Shown: positions 1 to 8,208, numbered from the stretch's first letter. The stretch is 64,000 nucleotides of DNA from Prevotella sp. UBA2742 (GCA_002353485.1 DEJS01000011.1:62001-126000); one strand, 5' to 3'. Numbers and translations: made by a program. The notes: generated by a model from the letters alone, not told the origin.

Positions 1-164
1 ACCCGTTCTTCACCACCAAGACCACCAACGAGGCTGCGGGCGTAGGTCTCTACCTGAGCCGTGAGATCATCCAGAACCACGGCGGCGACATCAGCGTGGA
101 ATCCGTCAAGGACGAATACACGGAATTTACCATCACACTGCCGAAAATGAAGAATAAAGAATGA
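1..164 (+). CDS. Histidine kinase, C-terminal end (partial)
   Basis: Open from the left edge in the frame starting at base 3. The visible 53 residues include a GVGLYLSREI segment followed by NHGG, which matches the G2 box and the last strands of a HATPase_c domain (ATP-binding lid of two-component histidine kinases). The protein would be a sensor that autophosphorylates and passes phosphate to a response regulator; its input domains lie outside the window. The last residues (KMKNKE) and the stop are written in an A-rich repeat arm shared with the next gene, and the stop TGA overlaps the next start as ATGA (161-164), suggesting translational coupling. Confidence 0.8.
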   Translation, partial: PFFTTKTTNEAAGVGLYLSREIIQNHGGDISVESVKDEYTEFTITLPKMKNKE

Positions 165-281
165 AAAATGAAGAATTTACTACCGCTATGATTAAAATAG
201 TCTCAATAATAAGGTCAGGAAGACTGCGTGCCTTACTGTGCGCAGCATTCTTCATTCCTCATTCCTCATTCTTCATTTCCT
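142..281. repeat. Imperfect inverted-repeat element spanning a gene junction
   Basis: Left arm about 142-177 consists of repeated GAATGAAAAATGAAGAAT-type units. The right arm about 246-280 is its approximate reverse complement (repeats of ATTCCTC and ATTCTTC). The arms pair at most positions over about 33 bp, with about 68 bp between them. The left arm supplies the stop of the kinase and the start codon of the receptor; the right arm is read in frame inside the receptor's signal peptide as AFFIPHSSFFIS. The left arm runs into GAAGAATTTACTACCGC, nearly the same junction sequence as in the repeat inside the Dcu transporter near 42 kb, so both look like one element family. Confidence 0.65.
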
Positions 282-2752
282 ATGCCCAGGACGACGCGAA
301 GCAGCGCCAGGTATATGCCCAGGCAGAACACGACTACCAGATAGGGCGTACCGAGCAGGCCCGCGACTCACTGATGCTTCACCTCAATACCTTCCAGGGC
401 AATCTGCGTCAGAACGCCCTGCGGCTCATCGCCCTCACCTATCTGGAGAGCTTCGACGCGGGGCAGACCGAACGCTACGCAACACTGATGCTACAGCAGA
501 ATCCCTATTATACGGTGTCGTCGCAAGACCCGCCAGAGTTTGCCGACATCGTTGGTCGCATCAAAGCCGGCATGACAGCCAACGTCACCACGGCATCTAA
601 TCAGGAAGAGAGTCTTGCCGAGGTGCCTGTGCCTACGACACTGATTACTGAGGAGATGATCCGCAATAGCGGTGCACGAAATCTGCAGGAGGTACTGGCT
701 GCCTACGTGCCAGGCATGCACCTTATCGACTGCAACGACGACGTCAATATCGCCATGCGTGGCGTCTATAGCACTACGCAGGAGAAACTGCTCATCATGC
801 TCAACGGGCACCGCATGAACAGCTATGTCACCAATACCGCCGCCCCCGACTTCAGCATGTCGTTAGAGAAAATCAGGCAGATTGAAGTGCTGCGCGGTCC
901 TGCCTCATCGCTCTACGGCGGTGTAGCGCTGACAGGTGTTGTCAACATCATCACCAAAACTGGAGGCGATATCGACGGCTTCGTGGTAAAGGCAGGGATT
1001 GGCAACTACGGACAGAAGCGCGCCGACCTGCTGGTGGGCAAGCGCTATTACGACATCGACGTGATGGCATGGGCCAGTGTTTACCACAATAAGGGAGAAG
1101 AGCGCCATATAGGCAGTGACCACCAGTCGTCAGACCCGGAGATTGGCAACACGAACGACTCTATATTTATCGGGCGCGTAGGCAAACGGCCCACCTTTGA
1201 TCTGGGTGTCATGTTAAGCCTGAAGGGATTCGAGGCACTCTACAATACCCGCTTCTCACAGGCCGTAGCGCCTTTTACCTTTTCCACGTCGGCCTTCGCC
1301 TACGATTATGACGCCTACCCGCTGCAAAACGGACTGTCGCCCGGTTTTTCTCAATTGTCCCATCATGCCGAATTGAGCTATAAATACCAGACCGGGCCGT
1401 TCGGCGTACGGCTTTCCGGCACCTACGACAGGGAAGAGGTAACTCGTTATCAAGTGCTCAGCGATAGCCCCAATCCCTACTTGGCCAACGTATTGGGACT
1501 GGTGCCCTTTAAGTATTTTTTCCAATCCAGCGGATTGTCGCGCTATATTAACTTGCACGACCATAACTTTGGGCTTCAGCTGAAGAGTGGCTATGACTAT
1601 ACGTTTGGCAGCAATCATAAAGGTTCTCTGATGCTCGGAGCAGAATACTCACATTTCATGTTGGATGATATCAGGTATGCACATGGCTATAATTATGATT
1701 ATGATGCTGACTTTATGAAGAGGTCTCTGACAAACTTCAGTAGCGAGAATTCTGCCAACGTTTCATTGCAGCTGAAGAATCAATGGCACTCGCTTATCTT
1801 GAGTGCCGGCATGCGCTACGACCACAAACACCGTTACGACGATACCGAGGCCAACGTGCTGTCGCCACGTATTGCACTCATCCTGCTCCGTCCCAAGTGG
1901 AACGTCAAACTCAGTTTCTCCCAGTCGTTTGTCGATGCTCCTTATCTCTATCGTGCCACCAATGAACTTTATTATATTAGCACAGAATATTCTAAACCCA
2001 AGACAGTCACTCTGTCGCCAGAGTATCTGAAATCCTTCCAGCTGTCGTTTGCCGGTAATGGCTGGATTAAGGGTCTTGACTTTGAAATCAACGGATTTGC
2101 CAATTATACCAGCGACATCATCAGGAGCGACGGAGTAAAATACCGCAATGCTGGCAGGAATCATACTATCGGTGTGGAACTGATGGCCAACTATAAGACA
2201 TCGCGCTTCACGGCCTATATGAACCTCACCTGGCTGAAAACCTTTAAGTCGGAAATTGCCCAGCCCGACATGACTGGCGATGAGGAGGGCGAAGAAACCT
2301 ATATGGAAAATACGCCTGCCATTGTCAACGGCAACATCAACACGCCCGGCATCCTGTCTAATCTCGTGCTCACTTGGCAAGCCACTTCCCGGCTGAAGTT
2401 GCATACGCATATACTCTTTGAAGGTAAGCAGACAACACACTATCTTGCCATCAACGCGGCATGTGAGATGGAGGAATGCTATCAGAATCTTAAAAACTAC
2501 GGTTTGGATTCTCCAGAAGGGAAGGAAGCTGATGCAAGGCTGATTGAGTTGTTTGATGAATACTATGCCAAGAAAGACATGTCGGCCCGAGCCATCGTTA
2601 ATCTTGGGGCCGATTATACCCTCGGCAAGTTCTGTTTCAGCCTGAACGTCAACAATCTGTTTAACACCCGCTATAACCGCAGCGGCATGGATGCTCCTTT
2701 GATGCCCCAGCAGGGGCGCTGGTTCCTGGCCAGCGTCGGTGTAAAGCTCTGA
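161..2752 (+). CDS. TonB-dependent outer-membrane receptor with N-terminal TPR-like region
   Basis: 863 aa. An outer-membrane active transporter that would import a ligand using TonB energy. Order: signal peptide (about 1-42), a helical TPR-like stretch (45-140), a plug domain (about 150-270, with RNLQEVLAAYVPGMHL, IEVLRGPASSLYGG and GVVNIITK), then a beta-barrel with alternating aromatic strands ending in VNNLFNTRY and a short hydrophobic C-terminus. There is no SusD partner, so it is not a classical SusCD pair; a siderophore, heme or peptide ligand is possible but not shown. The start overlaps the kinase stop. The N-terminus contains repeat-derived residues, so the true start could be a later Met (residue 10). 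Confidence 0.85.
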   Translation: MKNEEFTTAMIKIVSIIRSGRLRALLCAAFFIPHSSFFISYAQDDAKQRQVYAQAEHDYQIGRTEQARDSLMLHLNTFQGNLRQNALRLIALTYLESFDAGQTERYATLMLQQNPYYTVSSQDPPEFADIVGRIKAGMTANVTTASNQEESLAEVPVPTTLITEEMIRNSGARNLQEVLAAYVPGMHLIDCNDDVNIAMRGVYSTTQEKLLIMLNGHRMNSYVTNTAAPDFSMSLEKIRQIEVLRGPASSLYGGVALTGVVNIITKTGGDIDGFVVKAGIGNYGQKRADLLVGKRYYDIDVMAWASVYHNKGEERHIGSDHQSSDPEIGNTNDSIFIGRVGKRPTFDLGVMLSLKGFEALYNTRFSQAVAPFTFSTSAFAYDYDAYPLQNGLSPGFSQLSHHAELSYKYQTGPFGVRLSGTYDREEVTRYQVLSDSPNPYLANVLGLVPFKYFFQSSGLSRYINLHDHNFGLQLKSGYDYTFGSNHKGSLMLGAEYSHFMLDDIRYAHGYNYDYDADFMKRSLTNFSSENSANVSLQLKNQWHSLILSAGMRYDHKHRYDDTEANVLSPRIALILLRPKWNVKLSFSQSFVDAPYLYRATNELYYISTEYSKPKTVTLSPEYLKSFQLSFAGNGWIKGLDFEINGFANYTSDIIRSDGVKYRNAGRNHTIGVELMANYKTSRFTAYMNLTWLKTFKSEIAQPDMTGDEEGEETYMENTPAIVNGNINTPGILSNLVLTWQATSRLKLHTHILFEGKQTTHYLAINAACEMEECYQNLKNYGLDSPEGKEADARLIELFDEYYAKKDMSARAIVNLGADYTLGKFCFSLNVNNLFNTRYNRSGMDAPLMPQQGRWFLASVGVKL

Positions 2753-2812
2753 CATAGGTAATTCTGGGTTTATATCAAAGCATAATATTTCTTGACCTTG
2801 GCGGTTTTGACA

Positions 2813-2938
2813 TTTGCGACAGTTATGGCAAGCATTGCCGTTTCTGCCGCAAATTTCGTATATGCGCCGCATGCTTCTCAGGCGGAAATCATCTTTTTTA
2901 TTGGAATGAGCCATAAATCGACCTATCTTTGCATCGTC
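2813..2938 (+). repeat. 126-bp hairpin/promoter element, copy A
   Basis: First of four equal-length copies (others at 5873, 7178 and 12432), aligned without gaps. It opens with an imperfect hairpin: TTTGCGACAG pairs with CTGCCGCAAA, and GGCAA pairs with TTGCC around a GCA loop. A conserved block containing GCGCCGCATGCTTCTC and CGGAAATC follows, and it ends in a promoter. Here the -33 is TTG at 2901-2903 and the -7 is TATCTTTG at 2924-2931, spaced 20 bp. Short open frames across the element on both strands (for example reverse-strand IYEICGRNGNACHNC) are by-products of the repeat, not genes. Confidence 0.8.
2901..2931 (+). promoter_or_regulatory. Bacteroidota promoter for the 871-aa lipoprotein gene
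   Basis: TTG at 2901-2903, a 20-bp spacer and TATCTTTG at 2924-2931, matching the TTTG/TTG-N19-21-TAnnTTTG consensus of the Bacteroidota primary sigma factor. Transcription from here would give a leader of more than 200 nt before the gene at 3162. Confidence 0.6.
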
Positions 2939-2950
2939 AGTCAGAAACAC

Positions 2951-3135
2951 CGACGCAAGTCAGAGCTGATTCAGACATCGTTCTTTGACTTATTGATACA
3001 GATTACGATAAAAGAGGTTTTAATCACAGCACCTCGCCCGAGGTGCTTACCACAATCAGTTTCGCCCTTACTGACAAACAAAGGCGTCGCAGTTTTCTTC
3101 CTTCCTGCCAAGAAGGAAGCAACCTTTCAATTAAA
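2951..3135 (+). other. Long leader insert with two perfect hairpins
   Basis: Compared with the leaders after copies C and D, this one carries about 185 extra bases. They include a perfect 8-bp stem with a 2-base loop (GCACCTCG/CGAGGTGC, 3029-3046) and a second perfect 8-bp stem with a 7-base loop (CTTCCTTC/GAAGGAAG, 3097-3119). No T-run follows either hairpin, so they are not typical terminators. Together with copy A this accounts for the gene-free stretch 2753-3161. No riboswitch class was recognised. Confidence 0.4.
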
Positions 3136-3161
3136 ACAAATAAGTATCAACAAAAAAAATA

Positions 3162-5777
3162 ATGATTATGAAAAAGAACTCTATTTTGGTAAAGTCCGTG
3201 CTCATGAGCATGCTTACCGCAGCAATATACACAGGTTTTACATCCTGTACTGACGACCTCGACGACCTCGATACCGCTCCCCAGACGGAGGAAGCCTTCA
3301 CCCGTGCGCCGCAGCCGACAGGCTATAACATCAACGACCACCATGCCAAGAAAGGCGGAGATTATTATGATGCCTTTGACCGCAAGAAGTGGTGGGACGA
3401 GAATTCGATTTTCCTCTATGTTGGCGGCAATGCCGGTCAGGACATCAAGGGGACTAATAACGGCTTACTCTATTATACGCGGCTGGGCTATGAGCTGCAG
3501 AACCTGCCCTGGTCGAAAAACGAAGGTACCCACTCGAACATTCCCGAGGCCATCATCGAAGACCTGCAGAACGACAAGGCCAACTGGCAGCTGGTGATGC
3601 TGCAGTGCGGCAGCGACGCCACGAGGAACGGCAACTACATAGGCTTCTACCACAAGTATCGCGGCATACTGCGCATCCTGACCTACCTGAAGCCGGGCAG
3701 CCTGAACAAGACGGACCACATGTGGGGATTCTCTATGGCCGACGCGCTGGCCAGCCACTCCGTGTTCGGCTATGCACTGCCAGAGGACAAGCTCGGCACG
3801 ATGGACAAGGGCAAGACCGTTCTGAACATGGGTGGAAAATACAGCAAGACCGTCACGCCGATGATGAGCAAGTCGACATGGGACTCCACCGACGGCAGTC
3901 TGCCGGCCACCGAGGGATGGTGGGCGTTCGACATCGACCTCTCGGTGTATAACCCGAAGGCCGACGTGCTGTCGACCGACGCGAGCAAGGCGCTGCTGAG
4001 CCTGCATCCACTGGGCTACGAGAACGAGAAGTTTGACTTCGGCAGTGACATGAAGGCTATCGCCAAGGGCAACATCAACATGGAGCACTATCAGGCATCG
4101 AAAGATGGCGACATCGCCGGCTCGATAATGAAGGGACTCGACGTGGTAGGCAAGATAGCCAACTTCGCCGGGAAATGCTACAAAGGCGACGTGGGAGAAG
4201 CTATCGCCGGCGGTGTGGATCTGGTCAAGACGGGCTGCGAGATTGCAGGCATCGGCTCGGAAGGAAAAGACTACCGGGGTGACATCCACCTCGACATGAG
4301 CGGCACCATCACCACCAAGGGACAGTCGGGCAAGACTGTGAACTTTGACGAGATGCCGTCAGTAGACCTGAAGCTCGGCAACTTCGACTTCGCAGGCAAC
4401 ACCTTAGGACAGGGTGTGTGGAACCTAGAGACGGCACCCGTGATGTATTGCACCAATGCCGAGACAAACTGGAAGGCAGTAGAGAATGTAAAACAATGGG
4501 AAGAGACTTTTAGCAGATGGAAGCGCTATACGCAAATTTACGGACCTGTGCAGAGTCCCCTTGGCGGGTTGTACGATAACTCGGAAGCGAACGGAGGCAA
4601 AGAAAGCAAGAACCCCTGGCACGGACTGGTGTGCTTCTTCGACCCCAGCAGCGTGAAGGTGACGCTGAACCCCCACTTGTTCACGCCCAGCGAGATTGAG
4701 AGCGCAAAGGTAACGGCCATTTGCGGCGTACGCCAGAGCTCTGGCTTCTGTCGCTATGAGCAGCACCGCACGGCACAGGGGCTTCAGAGTGCCAAGCGCA
4801 CTGTGAGCAGCACCTACGAATTCCCCAACCGTTATACCGGTGAGACACCGTTCAACGCCTTTGGACTCGGAACGAGTCAGTTCTTGACAGACCCGGTGGA
4901 CGGTAACCAAACGGGATGCATCGGAGCCGGCGACAGCGAATTCCTGATAGAGCCCGTGGGACTGAGAGGACAGTCGGACACCAAGTGGGGATACTACTAC
5001 CTGCCTACCTACGAGGTAACCGTGAGTGTGGCGATCAAGCTTGACGACGGCAACACCCTGGTGCTCTCACGCGCATACCTGCCGGAGATTAAAGACATGG
5101 ACGCCATGCAGGTGGAGAACTTCTACAACCAACTCAAGGAAGGCAAGGTCGGAATGCCCGCCCACTACAAGGAGAATGTCTACAACGAGCAGGTGGCACG
5201 CATCGGACAGCTGAACCACTGGATCCGCAGTACAACTATTGCTACTAACGGCACACCAAGATATCTGGTGGAACAGGGTTATAAGCGTGATTATTTTATG
5301 GGGCCTTGGGTTGGTGCGACTAATTTAGATCATCCCCTCTGTGCATTCTCGCGACTCATCGACGGCGACAAGACGACGAAGTGGGCGAGCCATAAAGACA
5401 ACGTACGCGGAAAAAACGTAGACTACAGTTACTGCAAGACCGCCGCAAAGGGGCTGAAACACACCTGCTGGTTTGCCGAGTTCAAGACCTACGGCAATAT
5501 GAAGGCCGTTAGCTTCACCCTGACCTCCAGTAACACGGGAGAGGACAAGAAGCCGCGCGACATCCGTCTCTTTGCCCGCAACGACAACCAGGGCGAGTGG
5601 GTACAGCTCTTCATGCAGGACAACTTCAAGATGCCCACTGGCAAGTTTACGGAGATGACCTTCGAAATCCCCTATGACATGCAGGGCTGGTACAATACCT
5701 ACCGTTTCGAGGTGGGCGCCAACTGGGGCAACAGTTTCTTAGACCTCAACGAGCTCACAATGAACTGGGCTGAGTAA
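3162..5777 (+). CDS. Large surface lipoprotein with C-terminal discoidin-like domain, function unknown
   Basis: 871 aa. The N-terminus is a lipoprotein signal (lipobox ending TGFTSC, Cys about residue 29) followed by an acidic run (TDDLDDLD) typical of surface-exposed Bacteroidota lipoproteins. The middle (40-680) is rich in Trp, Tyr and Gly and was not recognised; it includes an alanine/glycine-rich helical stretch around 315-370. The last about 150 residues (from CAFSRLIDGDKTTKWAS to the end) resemble an F5/8 type C carbohydrate-binding fold. Siblings at 6117 and 7342 start MKKN, so the Met at 3168 is an equally good start. Transcription is probably from copy A. Binding of glycans or host surfaces is inference. 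Confidence 0.7.
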   Translation: MIMKKNSILVKSVLMSMLTAAIYTGFTSCTDDLDDLDTAPQTEEAFTRAPQPTGYNINDHHAKKGGDYYDAFDRKKWWDENSIFLYVGGNAGQDIKGTNNGLLYYTRLGYELQNLPWSKNEGTHSNIPEAIIEDLQNDKANWQLVMLQCGSDATRNGNYIGFYHKYRGILRILTYLKPGSLNKTDHMWGFSMADALASHSVFGYALPEDKLGTMDKGKTVLNMGGKYSKTVTPMMSKSTWDSTDGSLPATEGWWAFDIDLSVYNPKADVLSTDASKALLSLHPLGYENEKFDFGSDMKAIAKGNINMEHYQASKDGDIAGSIMKGLDVVGKIANFAGKCYKGDVGEAIAGGVDLVKTGCEIAGIGSEGKDYRGDIHLDMSGTITTKGQSGKTVNFDEMPSVDLKLGNFDFAGNTLGQGVWNLETAPVMYCTNAETNWKAVENVKQWEETFSRWKRYTQIYGPVQSPLGGLYDNSEANGGKESKNPWHGLVCFFDPSSVKVTLNPHLFTPSEIESAKVTAICGVRQSSGFCRYEQHRTAQGLQSAKRTVSSTYEFPNRYTGETPFNAFGLGTSQFLTDPVDGNQTGCIGAGDSEFLIEPVGLRGQSDTKWGYYYLPTYEVTVSVAIKLDDGNTLVLSRAYLPEIKDMDAMQVENFYNQLKEGKVGMPAHYKENVYNEQVARIGQLNHWIRSTTIATNGTPRYLVEQGYKRDYFMGPWVGATNLDHPLCAFSRLIDGDKTTKWASHKDNVRGKNVDYSYCKTAAKGLKHTCWFAEFKTYGNMKAVSFTLTSSNTGEDKKPRDIRLFARNDNQGEWVQLFMQDNFKMPTGKFTEMTFEIPYDMQGWYNTYRFEVGANWGNSFLDLNELTMNWAE

Positions 5778-5812
5778 TCTGTATCGCACCGTCCCTGCGG
5801 ACTCTCTGAAAA

Positions 5813-5849
5813 AGAAAAGGCTTCCCCAAAATGAGGGAAGTCTTTTTCT
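5813..5849 (+). terminator. Intrinsic terminator after the 871-aa lipoprotein gene
   Basis: Stem AAAGGCTTCCC / GGGAAGTCTTT with an 8-base loop, extended by flanking A and T runs and ending in TTTTT. It lies about 35 bp past the stop at 5777. Confidence 0.75.
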
Positions 5850-5872
5850 GTGTTCTATTCTTTTTCATGTGT

Positions 5873-5998
5873 TTTGCGACAGTTATGGCAAGCATTCCGA
5901 TTTCTGCCACAAATTCCATATATGCGCCGCATGCTTCTCTGACGGAAATCATCCTTTTTTGCTTTTCGTGCCATAAATCGCCGTACCTTTGCATCGTC
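5873..5998 (+). repeat. 126-bp hairpin/promoter element, copy B
   Basis: Same length and register as copy A. The outer hairpin arms have two mismatches (TTTGCGACAG versus CTGCCACAAA) and the inner GGCAA/TTGCC stem is broken (TTCCG), so this copy is the least foldable. The ATATGCGCCGCATGCTTCTC block and CGGAAATC are intact. It ends in a promoter with -7 TACCTTTG at 5984-5991; the best -33 is TTTG at 5958-5961, spaced 22 bp. Confidence 0.8.
5958..5991 (+). promoter_or_regulatory. Promoter for the tyrosine-phosphatase-like lipoprotein gene
   Basis: TACCTTTG at 5984-5991 is a perfect TAnnTTTG -7 box. TTTG at 5958-5961 is a slightly distant -33. It is located at the end of repeat copy B, about 125 bp before the start at 6117. 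Confidence 0.55.
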
Positions 5999-6012
5999 AA
6001 ACAGAAACAAAG

Positions 6013-6088
6013 CCGCGATTAAGCAAGCAAAGAACCGAAAGAATTTCGAGCTATTTCGAGCGGAAGCGGCTTCGAACGAAGTTCAAAG
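6013..6088 (+). other. 71-bp leader insertion flanked by a 5-bp direct repeat
   Basis: Aligning this leader to that of copy C shows matching sequence up to CAAAG (6008-6012) and again after a second CAAAG (6084-6088), with 71 extra bases between. The duplicated CAAAG resembles a target-site duplication. The insert carries a direct repeat of ATTTCGAGC (6043-6051, 6053-6061) and a palindromic TTCGAACGAA, but no ORF. With the terminator and copy B it fills the gene-free stretch 5778-6116. Confidence 0.45.
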
Positions 6089-6116
6089 TATAAAAAATAA
6101 AATATAAGAAAGAACT

Positions 6117-7088
6117 ATGAAAAAGAATTTATTTCTGGTGAAGACAGTGTTCACAGGCATGTTTACCGCAGTAACTTTCACAAGTTTTACATCCTGCAGC
6201 AACGACGATGATATTGCCTACGAACCTGTTTCCTCCACCCCCACAAGAAAGCACGCCACCGATTTAAGCCAGCGCGTCATCAACTTCGAAGGTGTGGATA
6301 ACGCCCGCGACATGGGCGGACTCGTCATGCAAGACGGCCGCACCGTATGTTTCGACAAGCTCGTGCGGAGCGGCAAACTGGCGAAAGCCACCGATGCCGA
6401 CGTGGCCATCCTCCAGGACCAGTATCAACTCAGCGATGTCTTCGACTTCCGCTTCGACCTGGAAATTTCCGAAGCCCCCGACCGCGTCATCAGCGGTGTG
6501 ATCTACACCCTGGTCTCCACGATGCCCCAGAAGCTCATTGATGCTCAGGAAGAGTTCGGTGCAGGCTCAGGACAGTTATCCACCCCCGGCGTTGTGGACA
6601 CGCTCTTAAAGTATGCCTTCGACCCTCAGGTACAGAAGATGGTCAAGCAGCTCTATCCGGCCATCGTGACCGACCCGCAGTCGCAGGCCAACTACGGCAA
6701 GTTTCTGCATGGCGTGCTGGCTGCAAAGGGTGGCGTGCTGTGGCATTGCTCAGAGGGCAAAGACCGCTGCGGATTGGGGTCGGCTCTCCTCTTGGCAGCC
6801 CTCGGTGCCAGCAGACAGGTAATCGTCGAGGACTTCGACATGTCTAACCAGAGCTATGCCAGCCAGGTGGAGGCACTCTCTGCGCAGGTGCGCAACAAGA
6901 AGGACGGCGCGGCTGCCGTAGACTTCATACAGGCCATGGTGGGCGTGAGTACTGCGAACTTCGAGGCCGCCCTCGACCTGATAGACCAGCGATACGGCTC
7001 CATAGAGCAATACTTGGTAAACCAACTCGGATTCTCCAAGGAAGAACAGATGCAGCTCAGAGCCAAATACCTCACTGCCGTAAATTGA
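6117..7088 (+). CDS. Lipoprotein with tyrosine/dual-specificity phosphatase-like domain
   Basis: 323 aa. Lipoprotein signal peptide with lipobox ending FTSC (Cys about residue 24) and an Asp-rich start of the mature chain. The remainder matches the bacterial tyrosine phosphatase family (Y_phosphatase3-type): NARDMGG near residue 63, a KLVRSGKL motif, DFRFDLEI for the family's usual DLR-E region, and the active-site loop HCSEGKDRCG, where Cys and Arg are five residues apart (C-x5-R). It would hydrolyse phosphate monoesters in the periplasm or at the cell surface; phosphoinositide or phosphotyrosine substrates are both possible. The signal peptide DNA is almost identical to that of the gene at 7342. 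Confidence 0.8.
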   Translation: MKKNLFLVKTVFTGMFTAVTFTSFTSCSNDDDIAYEPVSSTPTRKHATDLSQRVINFEGVDNARDMGGLVMQDGRTVCFDKLVRSGKLAKATDADVAILQDQYQLSDVFDFRFDLEISEAPDRVISGVIYTLVSTMPQKLIDAQEEFGAGSGQLSTPGVVDTLLKYAFDPQVQKMVKQLYPAIVTDPQSQANYGKFLHGVLAAKGGVLWHCSEGKDRCGLGSALLLAALGASRQVIVEDFDMSNQSYASQVEALSAQVRNKKDGAAAVDFIQAMVGVSTANFEAALDLIDQRYGSIEQYLVNQLGFSKEEQMQLRAKYLTAVN

Positions 7089-7109
7089 TTGCCATGGCGT
7101 TTTGGATAG

Positions 7110-7153
7110 AATTAAGGCTGGTACTTCACAATGTGCCAGCCTTAATTTTTTTC
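7110..7153 (+). terminator. Strong intrinsic terminator after the phosphatase-like gene
   Basis: Perfect 12-bp stem AATTAAGGCTGG / CCAGCCTTAATT (7110-7121 and 7136-7147) around a 14-base loop, followed by a T-run. It separates this gene from copy C and the next gene. Confidence 0.85.
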
Positions 7154-7177
7154 ATCGGCAACCGAAATATATAGTAA

Positions 7178-7303
7178 TTTGCGGCAGATATGGCAAGCAT
7201 TGTCGTATCTGTCACAATTTCCGTATATGTGCCGCATACTTCTCTGCCGGAAATCATCCTTTTTTACTTTTCAAGCCATAAATCGTCGTAACTTTGCATC
7301 GTC
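7178..7303 (+). repeat. 126-bp hairpin/promoter element, copy C
   Basis: Most diverged copy, yet it keeps the exact length. Several differences preserve base pairing: GCAGATA now faces TATCTGT and GGCAA faces TTGTC through G-T pairing, giving a nearly continuous stem of about 18 pairs around the GCA loop. This suggests that the structure is what is conserved. It ends with -7 TAACTTTG (7289-7296); no clear -33 was found. Confidence 0.8.
7289..7296 (+). promoter_or_regulatory. Promoter -7 box for the chimeric lipoprotein gene
   Basis: TAACTTTG, a perfect TAnnTTTG match at the end of copy C, about 45 bp before the ATG at 7342. The T-rich stretch upstream (TTTTTT) is the only -33 candidate. Confidence 0.5.
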
Positions 7304-7341
7304 AAAAAAGAAACAAAGTATAAACAATATAAGAAAGAACA

Positions 7342-8040
7342 ATGAAAAAGAATTTATTTCTGGTGAAGACAGTGTTCACAGGCATGCTTACCGCAGTAAC
7401 TTTCAGTTTCACATCGTGCTCAGATGACGACAACCTGATGGCCGACTCAAATGTAACGGACAACTCAGAGATTGCCACGACGAGAGGCTGCGGTTCCGCC
7501 ATCGACGCCTTTAAGCCCAATGTTGACCACAGCAAGTGGATGGCTCTGCTGAATGACAACCGACTCGTGGCCGACCTCTCGCTTCCTGGCACCCACGATG
7601 CCTGTACTGGCGAAGGACAGTGGATTCAGCTTAGGCAACACATCATGTCGAAGCTCGACCAGCGCCCAGTGCTCGTCATCGGCGACTTCAACACCTACTA
7701 TTGCCGCGACAACATGAAGTCCGTGTTTATCGACGCCATCAACGCTTCTGGCCGTGCCACCTGCGGGGATGCATGGATAGAGAAGTGCAAGGGCGGTGTA
7801 TATCCGGAGTTGGAAAAAGACACGAAGATTAAGGACGACGGCAAGTATAAGGGTTGGACCATCCGCGGCGAGATGCCCGACAAGATTCTCTACATCAACC
7901 CCATTGGAGGCCACAGCGTGGAGTTGCTCAGCTGCGAATACGACAACAGCAAGCAGACCAGAGCTTACTATAAGGACGGTGGCGACGAGCCCCTGGGCAA
8001 CCACTTCCCACTCTTCGCCAAGTTCCGCCTGAAGAATTAA
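7342..8040 (+). CDS. Chimeric lipoprotein: PI-PLC start joined to EEP nuclease/phosphatase end
   Basis: 232 aa. Lipoprotein signal with lipobox SFTSC and an acidic mature start. Residues about 50-90 resemble the opening of PI-specific phospholipase C X domains (DLSLPGTHDA). From about residue 95 the chain abruptly resembles the C-terminal half of an endonuclease/exonuclease/phosphatase (EEP) domain: LVIGDFNTYY near 112, then DKILYINP and a final GNHFPLFAKFRL like the family's D/N-H ending. The first half of EEP (the metal-binding Glu region) and the rest of PI-PLC are both absent, so activity is doubtful. It is most simply a deletion fusion of two neighbouring secreted enzyme genes. Confidence 0.7.
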   Translation: MKKNLFLVKTVFTGMLTAVTFSFTSCSDDDNLMADSNVTDNSEIATTRGCGSAIDAFKPNVDHSKWMALLNDNRLVADLSLPGTHDACTGEGQWIQLRQHIMSKLDQRPVLVIGDFNTYYCRDNMKSVFIDAINASGRATCGDAWIEKCKGGVYPELEKDTKIKDDGKYKGWTIRGEMPDKILYINPIGGHSVELLSCEYDNSKQTRAYYKDGGDEPLGNHFPLFAKFRLKN

Positions 8041-8125
8041 ACATAAACAATAAGAATCACGCGCTTTCATATCACTTTTGCGATAGTGTTAAGTTGGCAA
8101 GGAGCAAAAAATTTCTCTTTTTTTC

Positions 8126-8154
8126 TTGTATATAAGGAAAAAGTTGTAACTTTG
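8126..8154 (+). promoter_or_regulatory. Promoter for the PAP2 lipoprotein gene
   Basis: TTG at 8126-8128, an 18-bp spacer and TAACTTTG at 8147-8154, about 55 bp before the ATG at 8209. This marks the start of a separate transcription unit after the chimeric gene. Confidence 0.6.
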
Positions 8155-8208
8155 CAAAAAGAAACAGAAGGAAGTAATAATAAAATTATAACTAAGAGAT
8201 TAAGAATT

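Noticed and set aside
161..2752. SusC/SusD polysaccharide utilisation locus
   Set aside because: No SusD-like lipoprotein or glycoside hydrolase follows, and the receptor has a TPR-like rather than a carboxypeptidase-like N-domain.
1763..2950. 395-codon open frame on the minus strand
   Set aside because: It is antisense to the TonB receptor and to repeat copy A. The forward frame has clear plug and barrel motifs, and the reverse frame has no recognisable domain.
8086..8208. Upstream extension of the PAP2 gene
   Set aside because: It would run through the TAACTTTG promoter and precede a perfect lipoprotein signal that starts at 8209.
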